NCBI RefSeq assembly: GCF_900115715.1
Contig: NZ_FOXM01000021.1
Location: forward strand, 1-49,164
Source: Geopseudomonas sagittaria
GTDB lineage: Bacteria > Pseudomonadota > Gammaproteobacteria > Pseudomonadales > Pseudomonadaceae
Length of the DNA stretch: 49,164 nt
Direction of reading: 5' to 3'
In this document: positions 1 to 7,015 of the stretch, in pieces
Layout: every line of letters begins with the position of its first letter
Position numbering within the stretch: the first letter of the stretch is position 1
Notes under the pieces: generated by a model
What the model was told of the DNA's origin: nothing
The model's input: the letters and a program-made list of their open reading frames with translations, nothing else
Databases searched by the model: none
Program-made: the position numbers and the translations under genes

Positions 1-19
1 TGATCAAACTCTTCAGTTC
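1..19 (-). rRNA. rrs: 16S rRNA, 5' end only
   Basis: Read on the minus strand, the first 19 bases give GAACTGAAGAGTTTGATCA, the conserved 5' end of bacterial 16S rRNA (the 27F primer region) in its Pseudomonas form. The rest of the gene lies outside the window to the left. Identity is supported independently by the boxA element and tandem promoters just upstream. Confidence 0.93.
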
Positions 20-165
20 ACATCATTGCGGGTTTTGAGAAAACCCTAAACTTGGCTCAGCAATCGCAAATAAACTCATGAATTCACGAGACTACTTGTG
101 ACGCTGATAATCTTGCGACCATCAGTCTTATCTCACAAGCACCCACACGAATTGCTTGATTCAAC

Positions 166-178
166 TTGTTAAAGAGCG
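166..178 (-). promoter_or_regulatory. boxA antitermination element in the rrn leader
   Basis: The minus strand reads CGCTCTTTAACAA, matching the rrn boxA consensus bound by NusB/NusE for ribosomal antitermination. It sits about 150 bases upstream of the 16S start. The stretch between it and 16S (20-165) is leader RNA that would be removed by processing. Confidence 0.85.
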
Positions 179-214
179 TTTCGATCAAGTCTTTCGTCTC
201 AACCGAGGCCGCGA

Positions 215-242
215 ATTCTACAGCAGCCTTGCAACCTGTCAA
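215..242 (-). promoter_or_regulatory. rrn promoter, proximal (P2)
   Basis: Minus strand: -35 TTGACA (237-242), 16-base spacer, -10 TAGAAT (215-220), followed by a GC-rich discriminator as expected for stringently controlled stable-RNA promoters. An A/T-rich stretch just upstream (about 246-270) could be an UP element. Assigned from sequence and from position upstream of boxA. Confidence 0.8.
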
Positions 243-329
243 GCGTTTTTCGAAATTTTCTTTTCTACTCAACCACTTGCGTAACTCTTCCGCTGAGACA
301 ACCCGGGGGCCGCTGCAGCGAGGAGGCGA

Positions 330-357
330 ATAATACAGCCTGGAAAAATGCTGTCAA
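330..357 (-). promoter_or_regulatory. rrn promoter, distal (P1)
   Basis: Minus strand: a consensus -35 TTGACA (352-357), a 16-base spacer and a -10 TATTAT (330-335). It lies 115 bases upstream of P2 with the same spacer length. Tandem promoters are usual for rrn operons. Confidence 0.75.
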
Positions 358-674
358 CACCCCGATTAACTTCTTTCGTTTCAGTAACTCGGTCGGCTGA
401 TGCCTGCATACCCACATGTGAATGGCCATGCATCTCACGACAGCAATCCACCGGTTACCTCTCCGCGCCTCCATATATATAAGAAACGCGCCTGAGCACC
501 GTAGCGCCACTACACCGCGACCATGGATCGCGCGAAACCTCACCACCCATTCGTCATGGGCATCGACACGCTGTCGCTTGCTGCCCCCCCCCTTCGCCGG
601 CGAGGCCACCTCAACAGGTCAGAGCAGTTGACTACAGCAATCCGAACCTGCGCCTACACTCAGGTGCGGCACAC
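358..674. other. Intergenic stretch without a recognised gene
   Basis: About 320 bases lie between the distal rrn promoter and the tRNA-Arg terminator. The short open frames here show no recognisable protein and no convincing ribosome binding site. An A/T run near 473-484 (tatatata) and a run of nine C residues near 585 are the only conspicuous features. It may contain further upstream control of the rrn operon, but none is recognised. Confidence 0.5.
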
Positions 675-706
675 AAAAAAGGCCTGCGTTTTCACGCAAG
701 CCTTTC
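675..706 (-). terminator. Rho-independent terminator of tRNA-Arg
   Basis: On the minus strand a stem (AAGGCTTGCGT / ACGCAGGCCTT, one G-T type mismatch) with loop GAAA is followed directly by a T run. It starts 6 bases after the CCA end of the tRNA, as expected for a monocistronic tRNA gene. Confidence 0.88.
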
Positions 707-712
707 CGTATA

Positions 713-789
713 TGGCGCACCAGGCGGGATTCGAACCCACGACCCCTGCCTTCGGAGGGCAGTACTCTATCCAGCTGAGCTACTGGTGC
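713..789 (-). tRNA. tRNA-Arg (anticodon CCG)
   Basis: The minus strand folds into a 77-base cloverleaf. The acceptor stem is GCACCAG paired with CTGGTGC, and the D-arm contains AGCTCAGCTGGATAGAG. The anticodon stem CTGCC/GGCAG encloses the loop CTCCGAA, giving anticodon CCG, which reads CGG. The T-arm has GGTTCGAATCC, and CCA is encoded at the 3' end. CGG decoding fits a GC-rich genome. Its own terminator follows. Confidence 0.96.
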
Positions 790-999
790 GTGCGGGCGCA
801 TGATACGCATCTTGGCTGACGTCGTCCATCACCCGACACTCGTTCGCGATCTCGAACGCACGCGCTCAGAAAGCCACAAAAGGCAGTGGAAATCTTACAA
901 TCGAGACATCTTTGTTGTTTTTTTTGCACGGACTCTTGCCATCCAGCCAATCTGATCCTAGGATTGTTTGACATTTCGAACATACCGCCGGAGACCGCG
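790..999. other. tRNA-Arg / gabD intergenic region
   Basis: About 210 bases separate the divergent tRNA-Arg and gabD genes and should hold a promoter for each. No sigma70 or sigma54 promoter could be assigned with confidence for gabD. A purine-rich Shine-Dalgarno (GGAG, 990-993) precedes the gabD ATG. Confidence 0.5.
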
Positions 1000-2454
1000 A
1001 TGGAACTGAAAGACCCCAGCCTGTTCCGCCAGCAAGCCTATCTCAATGGCCAATGGTGCGAGGCCGACCACGGTGCGCGGACCGACATCCTCAACCCGGC
1101 CACCGGCGAGAAGCTGGGCAGTGTGCCGAACATGGGCCGCGCGGAAACCCGCCGTGCCATCGAGGCCGCGCGTCTGGCCCAGCCGGCCTGGCGTCGGCTC
1201 ACCGCCAAGGAGCGCGCCGGCCGGCTGCGCCAGTGGTTCGAGCTGATCATGGCCAACCAGGAAGACCTGGCGCAGATCATGACCGCCGAGCAGGGCAAGC
1301 CGCTGGCCGAGGCCCGCGGCGAGGTCGCCTACGCCGCTTCCTTCATCGAGTGGTTCGCCGAGGAGGCCAAGCGCGCCTACGGCGACGTGATCCCGGCGCA
1401 TGCCGCGGACAAACGCATCCTGGTGCAGAAAGAGCCGGTCGGTGTCACCGCAGCGATCACGCCGTGGAACTTCCCCAGCGCGATGGTCACCCGCAAGGCC
1501 GGCCCCGCGCTGGCGGTAGGGTGCGCGATGGTACTCAAGCCGGCCCCGCAGACGCCCTTCTCCGCCCTGGCCCTAGCCGAACTTGCCGATCGCGCCGGCA
1601 TTCCGGCCGGGCTGCTCAGCGTGCTGCCTGCGGATGTCGCCACCAGCCGCGAAGTCGGCGCCGAGCTGTGCGAGAACCCGGTGGTTCGCAAGCTGTCGTT
1701 CACCGGCTCGACCGGCGTCGGCATCAAGCTGATGGAGCAGTGCGCGCCAACCCTGAAAAAGCTGTCCCTGGAGCTGGGCGGCAACGCACCGTTCATCGTC
1801 TTCGAGGATGCCGATCTGGATGCGGCGGTCGAGGGCGCGATCATCTCCAAGTATCGCAACGCCGGGCAGACCTGCGTCTGCGCCAACCGCCTCTACGTGC
1901 AGGACAAGGTCTACGACGCCTTCGCCGCCAAGCTGGCCGACGCCGTCGCCAAGCTCAAGGTCGGCAACGGTGCCGAACCGGGGATTACCACCGGCCCGCT
2001 GATCGATGGCAACGCCGTGGCCAAGGTGCGCCAGCACCTCGACGATGCGCTGAGCAAGGGCGCCCGGGTGCTGGCCGGCGGCAACGGACTGGGCGGCAAT
2101 TTCTTCGAGCCAACCATCCTCCTCGATGTGCCGCAGAACGCCAGGGTCGCCAAGGAGGAAACCTTCGGCCCGCTGGCTCCGCTGTTCCGCTTCAGCGACG
2201 AAGCCGACGTGATCGCCCAGGCCAACGACACCGAATTCGGCCTGGCCGCCTACTTCTACGCCCGCGACCTGGGCCGGGTGTTCCGCGTCGCCGAGGCGCT
2301 GGAGTACGGCATGGTCGGCATCAATACCGGGGTGATCTCCACCGAGGTGGCGCCCTTCGGCGGCATGAAGGCTTCCGGCCTCGGTCGCGAGGGCTCCAAG
2401 TACGGTCTCGACGAGTACCTGGAAATCAAATACCTGTGCCTGGGCGGCATCTGA
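1000..2454 (+). CDS. gabD: Succinate-semialdehyde dehydrogenase (NADP+)
   Basis: Aldehyde dehydrogenase superfamily enzyme of 484 aa that oxidises succinic semialdehyde to succinate, the last step of GABA and 4-aminobutyrate breakdown; cytosolic. Visible motifs are the catalytic-glutamate segment LSLELGGNAPF, the glycine motif FTGSTGVG and the catalytic-cysteine motif GQTCVCANR. The length is that of GabD. The frame is open further upstream, but the ATG at 1000 is chosen because it has GGAG at a good distance and matches the family N-terminus (LKDPSLFRQQAYLNGQW). gabT follows in the same direction after 141 bases, so the two probably form an operon turning GABA into succinate. Confidence 0.95.
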   Translation: MELKDPSLFRQQAYLNGQWCEADHGARTDILNPATGEKLGSVPNMGRAETRRAIEAARLAQPAWRRLTAKERAGRLRQWFELIMANQEDLAQIMTAEQGKPLAEARGEVAYAASFIEWFAEEAKRAYGDVIPAHAADKRILVQKEPVGVTAAITPWNFPSAMVTRKAGPALAVGCAMVLKPAPQTPFSALALAELADRAGIPAGLLSVLPADVATSREVGAELCENPVVRKLSFTGSTGVGIKLMEQCAPTLKKLSLELGGNAPFIVFEDADLDAAVEGAIISKYRNAGQTCVCANRLYVQDKVYDAFAAKLADAVAKLKVGNGAEPGITTGPLIDGNAVAKVRQHLDDALSKGARVLAGGNGLGGNFFEPTILLDVPQNARVAKEETFGPLAPLFRFSDEADVIAQANDTEFGLAAYFYARDLGRVFRVAEALEYGMVGINTGVISTEVAPFGGMKASGLGREGSKYGLDEYLEIKYLCLGGI

Positions 2455-2465
2455 TTGCACGAACT

Positions 2466-2523
2466 CCGGGCCACGGCCCGGGGTGGGTGAAGGCCATGTT
2501 TTTGTCGGCGATGGTCCTTCACC
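2466..2523 (+). other. Two inverted repeats between gabD and gabT
   Basis: The gabD-gabT gap holds CCGGGCC-ac-GGCCCGG (2466-2481). A second stem, GGGTGAAGG ... CCTTCACCC, with a loop of about 20 bases, ends near 2523. Neither has a T run, so they look like intra-operon RNA structures (attenuation or mRNA stability) rather than strong terminators. The function is inferred. Confidence 0.5.
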
Positions 2524-2595
2524 CCTCTATTCCGGCGGCGCCTGCAACCTGACAGACCGCGCCCGACCTACGAACCTCTGTTGCGAGATGAATCC

Positions 2596-3876
2596 ATGAG
2601 CAAGAGCAACGAATCCCTGATGCAGCGCCGCCAGGCGGCAGTCGCCCGTGGCGTCAGCGCGATCCATCCGATCGTCGCCGACCACGCCAAGAACAGCACC
2701 GTGGTCGACGTCGAGAGCCGCGAGTTCATCGACTTCGCCGGCGGCATCGCCGTGCTCAACACCGGCCACCTGCATCCCAAGGTGATCGCCGCGGTACAGG
2801 CGCAGCTAGGCAAGCTCACCCACACCTGCTTCCAGGTGCTGGCCTACGAGCCGTACATCGAGCTGTGCGAGAAGATCAACGCGCGGGTGCCGGGCGACTT
2901 CGCCAAGAAGACCCTGCTGGTCACCACCGGCTCGGAGGCGGTGGAAAACGCGGTGAAGATCGCCCGCGCCGCCACCGGCCGCAGCGGGGTGATCGCCTTC
3001 ACCGGCGGCTACCACGGCCGCACCATGATGACCCTGTCGCTGACCGGCAAGAAGGTACCCTACGCCGCCGGCATGGGCCTGATGCCAGGCGGCGTGTACC
3101 GCGCCCTGTATCCCTGCGAACTGCACGGCGTCAGCGTGGACGAATCCATCGCCAGCATCGAGCGGGTGTTCAAGAACGATGCCGAGCCGCGCGACATCGC
3201 CGCCATCGTCATCGAGCCGGTGCAGGGCGAGGGCGGCTTCTACCCCGCGCCGAAGGAATTCATGCAGCGCCTGCGAGCGCTGTGCGACCAGCACGGCATC
3301 CTGCTGATCGCCGACGAGGTGCAGACCGGCGCCGGGCGTACCGGCACCTTCTTCGCCATGGAGCAGATGGGGGTGGCCGCCGACCTGACCACCTTCGCCA
3401 AGTCCATCGCCGGTGGCTTCCCGCTGGCCGGCGTATGCGGCAAGGCCGAGATCATGGATGCCGTCGCCCCCGGTGGGCTGGGCGGCACCTATGCCGGCAG
3501 CCCGCTGGCCTGTGTCGCCGCACTGGCGGTACTCGAGGTCTTCGAGGAAGAGCAGCTGCTGGATCGCTGCCAGGCGGTGGGTGAGCGGCTGAAGGCCGGC
3601 CTGCGCGACATCCAGGCCCGCCACCCAGTGATCGGCGACGTGCGCGGCCTTGGCGCGATGATCGCCGTCGAGCTGTTCGACGCGGGCAATCCGGAAAAGC
3701 CCAACGCCGAGCTGGTCGCCAAGGTCGTCGCCCGTGCCCGCGACAAGGGACTGATCCTGTTGTCCTGCGGTCCCTACTACAACGTGCTGCGCATCCTGGT
3801 ACCGCTGACCGCCGAGGACGAGCTGCTCGACCGCGGCATGGCGATCATTGCCGAGTGCTTCGACGAACTGGCCTGA
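2596..3876 (+). CDS. gabT: 4-aminobutyrate--2-oxoglutarate aminotransferase
   Basis: PLP-dependent class III aminotransferase, 426 aa, that moves the amino group of GABA to 2-oxoglutarate and makes succinic semialdehyde for GabD. Visible are the cofactor-binding segment TTGSEAVENAVKIAR, the conserved FTGGYHGRT, the IADEVQTGAGRTG aspartate motif and the PLP lysine in TFAKSIAGGFP. The ATG at 2596 (MSKSNESLMQRR) is preferred over an upstream in-frame TTG because it matches the family N-terminus. Length is normal. A strong terminator downstream closes the operon. Confidence 0.95.
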   Translation: MSKSNESLMQRRQAAVARGVSAIHPIVADHAKNSTVVDVESREFIDFAGGIAVLNTGHLHPKVIAAVQAQLGKLTHTCFQVLAYEPYIELCEKINARVPGDFAKKTLLVTTGSEAVENAVKIARAATGRSGVIAFTGGYHGRTMMTLSLTGKKVPYAAGMGLMPGGVYRALYPCELHGVSVDESIASIERVFKNDAEPRDIAAIVIEPVQGEGGFYPAPKEFMQRLRALCDQHGILLIADEVQTGAGRTGTFFAMEQMGVAADLTTFAKSIAGGFPLAGVCGKAEIMDAVAPGGLGGTYAGSPLACVAALAVLEVFEEEQLLDRCQAVGERLKAGLRDIQARHPVIGDVRGLGAMIAVELFDAGNPEKPNAELVAKVVARARDKGLILLSCGPYYNVLRILVPLTAEDELLDRGMAIIAECFDELA

Positions 3877-3900
3877 GTCATCACGACGCACTCCCCTGGC

Positions 3901-3931
3901 GCGGGTTGCCTGCCTCGACATGGCAACCCGC
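3901..3931 (+). other. Inverted repeat downstream of gabT
   Basis: A 10-base perfect stem GCGGGTTGCC / GGCAACCCGC with an 11-base loop lies 24 bases after the gabT stop. It immediately precedes the main terminator hairpin. It may be an extra RNA 3' structure. Confidence 0.5.
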
Positions 3932-3946
3932 GAGCAGACCAGTAGC

Positions 3947-3981
3947 GCAAAGCCCGCGACCGCCATGGTCGCGGGCTTTGC
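3947..3981 (+). terminator. gabDT terminator
   Basis: A perfect 15-base stem (GCAAAGCCCGCGACC / GGTCGCGGGCTTTGC) with a 5-base loop is followed by a weak T-rich tract. The A/T-rich stem base (AAAGCCCGC ... GCGGGCTTT) is a common Pseudomonas terminator form. Confidence 0.82.
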
Positions 3982-4146
3982 CATTTCTGTGCCCCGCCCG
4001 CAGCGGAACCTGGCGGGGCTGTGCTACAAAAGGCCGACAGTGCCGGCCGGCGCGATGCGGAACCTCCCGACCGGCCAGTGCCCCTGCACCCGCCCCACGG
4101 AGCCGCCCCGCCATGTTCGTCCCCGCCGCAGTCCCACGAGGCGCCG

Positions 4147-5217
4147 ATGCCCAACCATGACCTGCTGCTGGTCGGTGCCGGCCACAGCCATCTCGGCGTG
4201 TTGCGCCGTTGGGCGCGTGGCCAGCGGCCACCAGGGCGCCTGGCGCTGCTGACGGACAGCGCGCACGCCTGGTATGCCGGACGTCTGCCGGGGCTGCTGG
4301 CTGGCCGCTACCAGGAAGCCGATAGCCGCATCGAGCTGGCCCCGCTGTGCCGCGCCGCCGGGGTGGAGCTGCTGCTGGGCGAGGTGACAGGGCTGGACGC
4401 CAACGAGCGGCGCCTCACGCTGGCCGACGGCCGCACCCTGCAGGCTAGCTGGCTGTCGCTGAATGTCGGCGCGGCGCCAGCGACTCCCGAGCAGCGCAGT
4501 GGCGGCATGCAGGTGCTGGCGATCAAGCCCTTCGCGGCGTTCCTTGCCACCTGGGGCGAATGGCAGCGCGACCCGCAACCGCTGGCGATCGTCGGTGGCG
4601 GCGCGGCGGGAGTCGAAGTGGCGCTGGCCCTGGCCGAGCAGGTGCCGGAGCTCAGCCTGTTCTGCGCCGGTTCCCTGCTCGAGGGCGGCTCGCCGGGCCT
4701 GCGCCTGCGCGCCCTCGGCCACCTGCGCCAGCGCGGCGTGATCGGTCGCGAACACTGCCCGGTCAGCCATGTCGACGGGCAGACCCTGTACAGCGACGCC
4801 GGCAGCGTGTGGGAGGGCCCGCGCCTGCTGCTGACCAGCGGCAGCCAGCCGCTACCCTGGCTGATCCACAGCGGCATGGCGTGCGCCGACGACGGCTTCA
4901 TCCAGGTCGGCAGCACGCTGCAGAGCCACAGCCATCCACGGATCTTCGCCAGTGGCGACTGCGCCAGCCTGGCCGACGCACCACGCAATGCCTGGCAGGC
5001 CACACGCCAGGCGACACGGCTGGCTGCCAACCTCGTCGCGGTGCTGCAGGAACGACCACTGCTCCGCTACCGGCCATCCCGCCAGCGGGTGCTGCTGCTC
5101 GCCACCGGTGACGGCGGTGCCCTGCTCGACTGGAACGGCTGGTCCGCCGGTGGCCGGCTGTGCGGCTGGTGGCGCGACCTGCGCGACCGCCAGTTCATCA
5201 TGCGTCATCAGGGCTGA
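4147..5217 (+). CDS. FAD-dependent pyridine nucleotide-disulfide oxidoreductase (SelD N-terminal type, stand-alone)
   Basis: 356-aa flavoprotein. The N-terminal FAD-binding Rossmann motif is LLLVGAGHSHLGVLRRW, the second dinucleotide motif is AIVGGGAAGVEVALALAE near residues 145-165, and the C-terminal FAD motif is IFASGDCASL. The VGAGHSH start is typical of the NDH-2-like family often fused in front of selenide, water dikinase (SelD). Here it ends after the oxidoreductase domain and no SelD follows. ATG 4147 is chosen because the Rossmann fold begins five residues later. The substrate is unknown; a membrane quinone or NADH role is possible by family analogy only. It converges on siaD with a 13-base gap. 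Confidence 0.8.
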   Translation: MPNHDLLLVGAGHSHLGVLRRWARGQRPPGRLALLTDSAHAWYAGRLPGLLAGRYQEADSRIELAPLCRAAGVELLLGEVTGLDANERRLTLADGRTLQASWLSLNVGAAPATPEQRSGGMQVLAIKPFAAFLATWGEWQRDPQPLAIVGGGAAGVEVALALAEQVPELSLFCAGSLLEGGSPGLRLRALGHLRQRGVIGREHCPVSHVDGQTLYSDAGSVWEGPRLLLTSGSQPLPWLIHSGMACADDGFIQVGSTLQSHSHPRIFASGDCASLADAPRNAWQATRQATRLAANLVAVLQERPLLRYRPSRQRVLLLATGDGGALLDWNGWSAGGRLCGWWRDLRDRQFIMRHQG

Positions 5218-5230
5218 GCGTGCTGGCGCC

Positions 5231-6055
5231 TCAGGAGGGCTGCAGCGCCGCCGCCGAGAGGCTGCCCCCGGCCGCCGCCAGCACGCAGCGGTCGCGGCCA
5301 CTGCGCTTGGCCACCAGCAACGCAGCATCGGCGCGGTTGAGCACCTGCGAGTAGCCTTCCGGCGCCTGGTACTCGGCCACGCCGAAACTGGCGGTGATCG
5401 ACAGGCGCTCGGTACCGACCATCACCCGCAGCTCGCGCAGCGCGTCGCGCAACCGCTCGATCAGCGGTTGCGCCTCGGCCAGCCCGGTTTCCGGTAGCAG
5501 CAGCAGGAACTCCTCGCCGCCCCAGCGCCCGCACAGATCGCTGCCGCGCACCGCGCCCTGCAGCACCCGGGCGATCTCGCTGAGGGCGCGATCACCGACC
5601 TCGTGACCCCAGGTGTCGTTGATCTGCTTGAAGTAGTCGATGTCGATCATCGCCAGCACGAACGAGCGCCCGCTGCGCTGGCTGCGCAGCTCCTCCTCAC
5701 GCAGGCGCTCCATCAGCAGCCGGCGGTTGGCAAGGCCAGTCAGCACGTCGCGCTGCGAGGCGGTCTGCAGCGCCTGATTGAGATCGCGCAGCATGTCCTG
5801 GTAGCGGTCGGAAATGCGCGCCACCTTCTCGAGCTGGCGCAGCTGGCGGTGGTAGCGCTCGGACAGCGAGAGGTTCTGTTCGCGCGCCAGCGACTGGTAG
5901 CCGTCGGAAATCCGCGCGATGCGCTCGAGCCGCGACAGCTGGTCGAGGTTCTGCTGCTGCAGGCGCGCCAGCGCCTCGCGCAGCGGATGCCCGTAATGCA
6001 GGGGGTCGCTCAACAGCCCTTCCACCAACAGATCCAGCTCGCGCTCGCTGCTCAT
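5231..6055 (-). CDS. siaD: Diguanylate cyclase SiaD
   Basis: 274-aa soluble protein: a helical, coiled-coil-prone N-terminal half containing two similar segments (LEKVARISDRYQDM and LERIARISDGYQSL), then a GGDEF domain. The active-site signature is GGEEF within CGRWGGEEFLLLLPETG. A product-inhibition I-site RGSD lies five residues before it, so the enzyme should make c-di-GMP and be feedback-controlled. It is the last gene of siaABCD; in P. aeruginosa SiaC binds and stimulates SiaD. The ATG at 6055 is 7 bases after the siaC stop. Confidence 0.92.
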   Translation of the reverse strand: MSSERELDLLVEGLLSDPLHYGHPLREALARLQQQNLDQLSRLERIARISDGYQSLAREQNLSLSERYHRQLRQLEKVARISDRYQDMLRDLNQALQTASQRDVLTGLANRRLLMERLREEELRSQRSGRSFVLAMIDIDYFKQINDTWGHEVGDRALSEIARVLQGAVRGSDLCGRWGGEEFLLLLPETGLAEAQPLIERLRDALRELRVMVGTERLSITASFGVAEYQAPEGYSQVLNRADAALLVAKRSGRDRCVLAAAGGSLSAAALQPS

Positions 6056-6062
6056 CGTTCGC

Positions 6063-6443
6063 TCACTCGCCGTAGGGCAGGATGGCAAAGGGAAAACTGC
6101 AATCCTCGCGGAACTCCTCGGCCAGCTCGGCGACCCGCTCGTTGCGGCTGTCGTAGTGCCAGTTGACGCTGACTGGCTGGCCCTTGCGGTGTGCCTCCTC
6201 GAGCAGGTCGAGGATGTCCATCAGCGCCTTGATCGAACTGGTATTGAGGTACAGCAGGCGCAGCTCCAGGGCCAGCGGCCGGGCCGTCTCGTCCAGGAAG
6301 CGTTCGACCCAGTCGATCACCTGGCCGAACAGCTCGAAGGAGTTCTCCGGATAGGAGTCGCCCTGCATGGCCAGCACGCCAGCGAGCCAGTCGCCCTGAA
6401 TCGCCGGCGTTGACTGGGTTGCGTCAATGTTCAGTGCAGTCAT
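6063..6443 (-). CDS. siaC: SiaC, phospho-switched activator of SiaD
   Basis: 126-aa protein of the DUF1987/SiaC family. In P. aeruginosa, SiaC in its unphosphorylated form activates the diguanylate cyclase SiaD; SiaB phosphorylates it on Thr68 and SiaA removes the phosphate. With the start at 6443 the conserved LLYLNTSSIKAL segment puts threonine at exactly position 68. That start has a GGGA element at good spacing, while the in-frame ATG at 6449 has it too close. Third gene of the operon. Confidence 0.92.
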   Translation of the reverse strand: MTALNIDATQSTPAIQGDWLAGVLAMQGDSYPENSFELFGQVIDWVERFLDETARPLALELRLLYLNTSSIKALMDILDLLEEAHRKGQPVSVNWHYDSRNERVAELAEEFREDCSFPFAILPYGE

Positions 6444-6464
6444 GGTCATTCCCGTGAAAAGTGG

Positions 6465-7007
6465 TCAGATGACGGCGCGCAGGCTGAAGAAGGCGCGTCC
6501 TTCCGCCTGCTCGCTGAGCGAGGCCAGCAGCGGCACACTCGATTTGCGAGCGATATCGAGCAGACCGAGACCGGCGCCACTGGCGCTGTCGCCGTTGCGC
6601 GGCTTGCGCAGCTGCTCCTTGTAGGCGGCCTTGAGCTGGGCCTTGTCCAGCGGCGCCAGACCCTCGACCCACTCGACCAGGCGCCGGCCATCGTCGCACT
6701 CGACCAGATTGCCGGCCGCCACCACATAGCGGCCCTGCTCATCGCGGGAAATCGCCACGGTGGCCGCCGCATCCGCCTCGGCGTAATTCATCCGGGTGGC
6801 ATAGTGGCGGATATTCTGGGTCATTTCGATATACACGGCGAACACGTCCATCGCCGCCGAGGGCTGTGCCTGTTCGGCGCTCAGGTAGTTGCGCAGGGCA
6901 TTGCCGATTTCCTCGATCAGGCTGCGCGAAATCGGCCCGTTGAAGCAGAGCATGATGCGCTGGCGATTGTAGTTCTCGCGCATGGCCAGCAGGTCGTAGG
7001 TCTCCAT
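6465..7007 (-). CDS. siaB: SiaB, protein kinase of the Sia module
   Basis: 180-aa protein of the SiaB family, a histidine-kinase-like ATPase fold acting as a protein (Ser/Thr) kinase on SiaC. Visible are an N-box-like YIEMTQNIRHYA and a glycine-rich GDSASGAGLGLLDIAR ATP-lid region. The frame is open far upstream across siaA, but the ATG at 7007 (METYDLLAMRENYNRQR) lies 8 bases after the siaA stop and fits the family length. Balance between SiaA and SiaB sets SiaC phosphorylation and hence c-di-GMP output. Confidence 0.9.
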   Translation of the reverse strand: METYDLLAMRENYNRQRIMLCFNGPISRSLIEEIGNALRNYLSAEQAQPSAAMDVFAVYIEMTQNIRHYATRMNYAEADAAATVAISRDEQGRYVVAAGNLVECDDGRRLVEWVEGLAPLDKAQLKAAYKEQLRKPRNGDSASGAGLGLLDIARKSSVPLLASLSEQAEGRAFFSLRAVI

Positions 7008-7015
7008 GAGCACCC

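Noticed and set aside
84-272. 62-codon frame on the minus strand in the rRNA leader
   Set aside because: It overlaps boxA and the proximal rrn promoter, so it is leader RNA, not a gene.
916-945. Possible sigma54 promoter in front of gabD (TTGCAC ... TTGC)
   Set aside because: The spacing between the -24-like and -12-like parts is one base too long and the invariant GG is missing, so it cannot be called.
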